A DNA stretch of 64,000 nucleotides from Acidimicrobiia bacterium (GTDB lineage Bacteria > Actinomycetota > Acidimicrobiia > Acidimicrobiales > Bin134). Under the pieces are notes generated by a model. That model worked only from the letters and a program-made list of their open reading frames with translations, ran no database searches and was not told the origin of the DNA. A program made the translations under genes and the position numbers. This document shows positions 63,363-64,000 of the stretch, one piece after another (position 1 is the stretch's first letter; each line of letters starts with the position of its first letter). Location of the stretch: NCBI GenBank assembly GCA_009842675.1, contig VYEX01000008.1, positions 25,609 through 89,608 on the forward strand, read 5' to 3'.

Positions 63363-63850
63363 TCTCCCGGCGGCGAAAGGTGCTCTTGTCTTGGCTGCTG
63401 GTGGGGGTGTCGCTGGCCACCATGCTGGTGTTCGGGGTGGTTGACGGGCGGGATGACCGCACCAACGCCGAACGAGCCCACGACATCGGCGCCACCATCG
63501 CCTGTCCTCAGTGCGTTGGACAGTCGGTGGTGGAGTCCGACGTGGCCATCGCCCGGGAGATCAGGGCCGAGATCGGCCGTCTCGTCGTGGCCGGCTACAG
63601 CGACGACGACATCCGAACCCGGTTCGCCGAGCGATACGGGGATTGGGTGGTTTTGACACCGTCGACATCGGGGGTGAGCGGGCTGGTTTGGGTAATCCCG
63701 GTGGTGGGATTGGTGTTTGGCGTCGGGCTGCTGGCGGCAACGCTGAGCCGGTGGCGCCGGGCCAGCACGGCTGGTGAAGAAGTCTCAGACGAGGATCGTG
63801 CCTTGGTTGAATCCGCCCGCGCCGGAGGGAGCGAGCGGCGCGATGAATGA
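63359..63850 (+). CDS. ccmH: CcmH apocytochrome c thioreductase subunit
   Basis: A 163-residue protein with an N-terminal helix (about 7-26), the redox motif IACPQCVGQSVVESDVAIAREIR (typical RCxxC-type CcmH region) and a second helix near 113-133. It works with CcmG and CcmF on the apocytochrome. The frame is open far upstream, but ATG 63359 overlaps the ccmG stop (ATGA), and homology starts there. Confidence 0.92.
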   Translation: MISRRRKVLLSWLLVGVSLATMLVFGVVDGRDDRTNAERAHDIGATIACPQCVGQSVVESDVAIAREIRAEIGRLVVAGYSDDDIRTRFAERYGDWVVLTPSTSGVSGLVWVIPVVGLVFGVGLLAATLSRWRRASTAGEEVSDEDRALVESARAGGSERRDE

Positions 63851-64000
63851 TGAGCGGGAGTTCTGGCTGGAGTCGCTGGATGACCTAGATGAGGAGTTGG
63901 CCGCCGGCGATCTGGAGCCCGAAGACCATCAGGTTCTGAGTCGGAGCTATACCCGCCAGGCCGCTCAGGCAATTCGGGGGGAGCAGCAGGGATCCGAGGG
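63843..64000 (+). CDS. CcmI-like protein, 3' end cut by the window
   Basis: The first 52 residues of an open frame starting at ATG 63843, overlapping the ccmH stop by 8 bases. It opens MNDEREFWLESLDDLDEELAAGDL and then DHQVLSRSYTRQAAQAI, resembling the N-terminal helical part of actinobacterial CcmI or TPR-type cytochrome biogenesis proteins (LEDLE-AGDL-Y--L---Y--RAA). Its position at the end of the ccm operon supports this. The bulk of the protein is outside the window. Confidence 0.6.
   Translation, partial: MNDEREFWLESLDDLDEELAAGDLEPEDHQVLSRSYTRQAAQAIRGEQQGSE

Overview
The window is a dense, GC-rich (about 65% by eye) stretch of bacterial chromosome. No gap between genes reaches 300 bases; the longest, about 180 bases, lies at 57721-57903. 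Several traits point to Actinomycetota, most likely class Acidimicrobiia: F420 biosynthesis genes (cofD, cofE), DUF5719, DUF2304 and SCO6745-type proteins, a LytR-CpsA-Psr protein, a mycobacterial-style AccA3 carboxylase subunit, and many starts that look leaderless (a TANNNT box 5-9 bases before ATG or GTG). The assignment is inferred from gene content; there is no rRNA gene here. I saw no tRNA, rRNA, CRISPR array, prophage or insertion sequence.

Layout. Positions 1-14967 are mostly housekeeping: a partial M24 peptidase, a membrane protein, B12-dependent methionine synthase (metH), leucyl aminopeptidase (pepA), a MauE/DoxX-like membrane protein, a tandem pair of DUF1214-like paralogues, a Sir2 deacylase, a rhodanese-MoeB fusion, and a three-gene membrane glycosylation set (DUF2304, GT2, GT-C-like). 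Positions 15030-18525 are the dTDP-L-rhamnose operon rmlA-rmlC-rmlB-rmlD. Next come a large secreted SpoIID/LytB protein with internal repeats (18547-21591) and an ABC-exported polysaccharide locus (21744-32108): a GT2-WsaF-like double glycosyltransferase, Wzm-type permease, Wzt-type ATPase with a C-terminal sugar-recognition domain, a WbdD-like methyltransferase/kinase-like/coiled-coil protein, and three convergent genes (GT4, coiled-coil methyltransferase, coiled-coil GT2).

Positions 32168-36695 hold biotin and folate functions (accA3, birA, pabC, pabB). Positions 36725-52985 form a second surface-glycan region: an LCP ligase, GDP-L-fucose synthase, three GT4 enzymes, a histidine-rich anchored protein, a GDP-mannose pyrophosphorylase-like enzyme, cofE and cofD, gmd, a GDP-6-deoxymannose reductase, a small helical repeat protein, a giant GT2-membrane fusion and a DUF5719 protein. 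Together these could make dTDP-L-rhamnose, GDP-L-fucose and GDP-D-rhamnose, assemble them into polymers, export them through Wzm/Wzt and attach polymer to the wall by LCP.

Positions 53019-57720 carry acyl-CoA type metabolism: AMP-dependent ligase, SCO6745-family protein, class III CoA-transferase and D-2-hydroxyacid dehydrogenase. The right end (57904-64000) is a compact, translationally coupled System I cytochrome c maturation operon, ccmA-B-C-D-E-F-G-H and the start of a CcmI-like gene, cut by the window edge. It includes an easily missed 48-residue ccmD-like gene.

The most interesting candidates are the WbdD-like chain-termination module with its coiled-coil partners, a perfectly symmetric divergent leaderless promoter between pabB and the LCP gene, the SpoIID protein with a triplicated segment, the hairpin cluster upstream of ccmA, and the System I Ccm operon in an apparent actinomycete.
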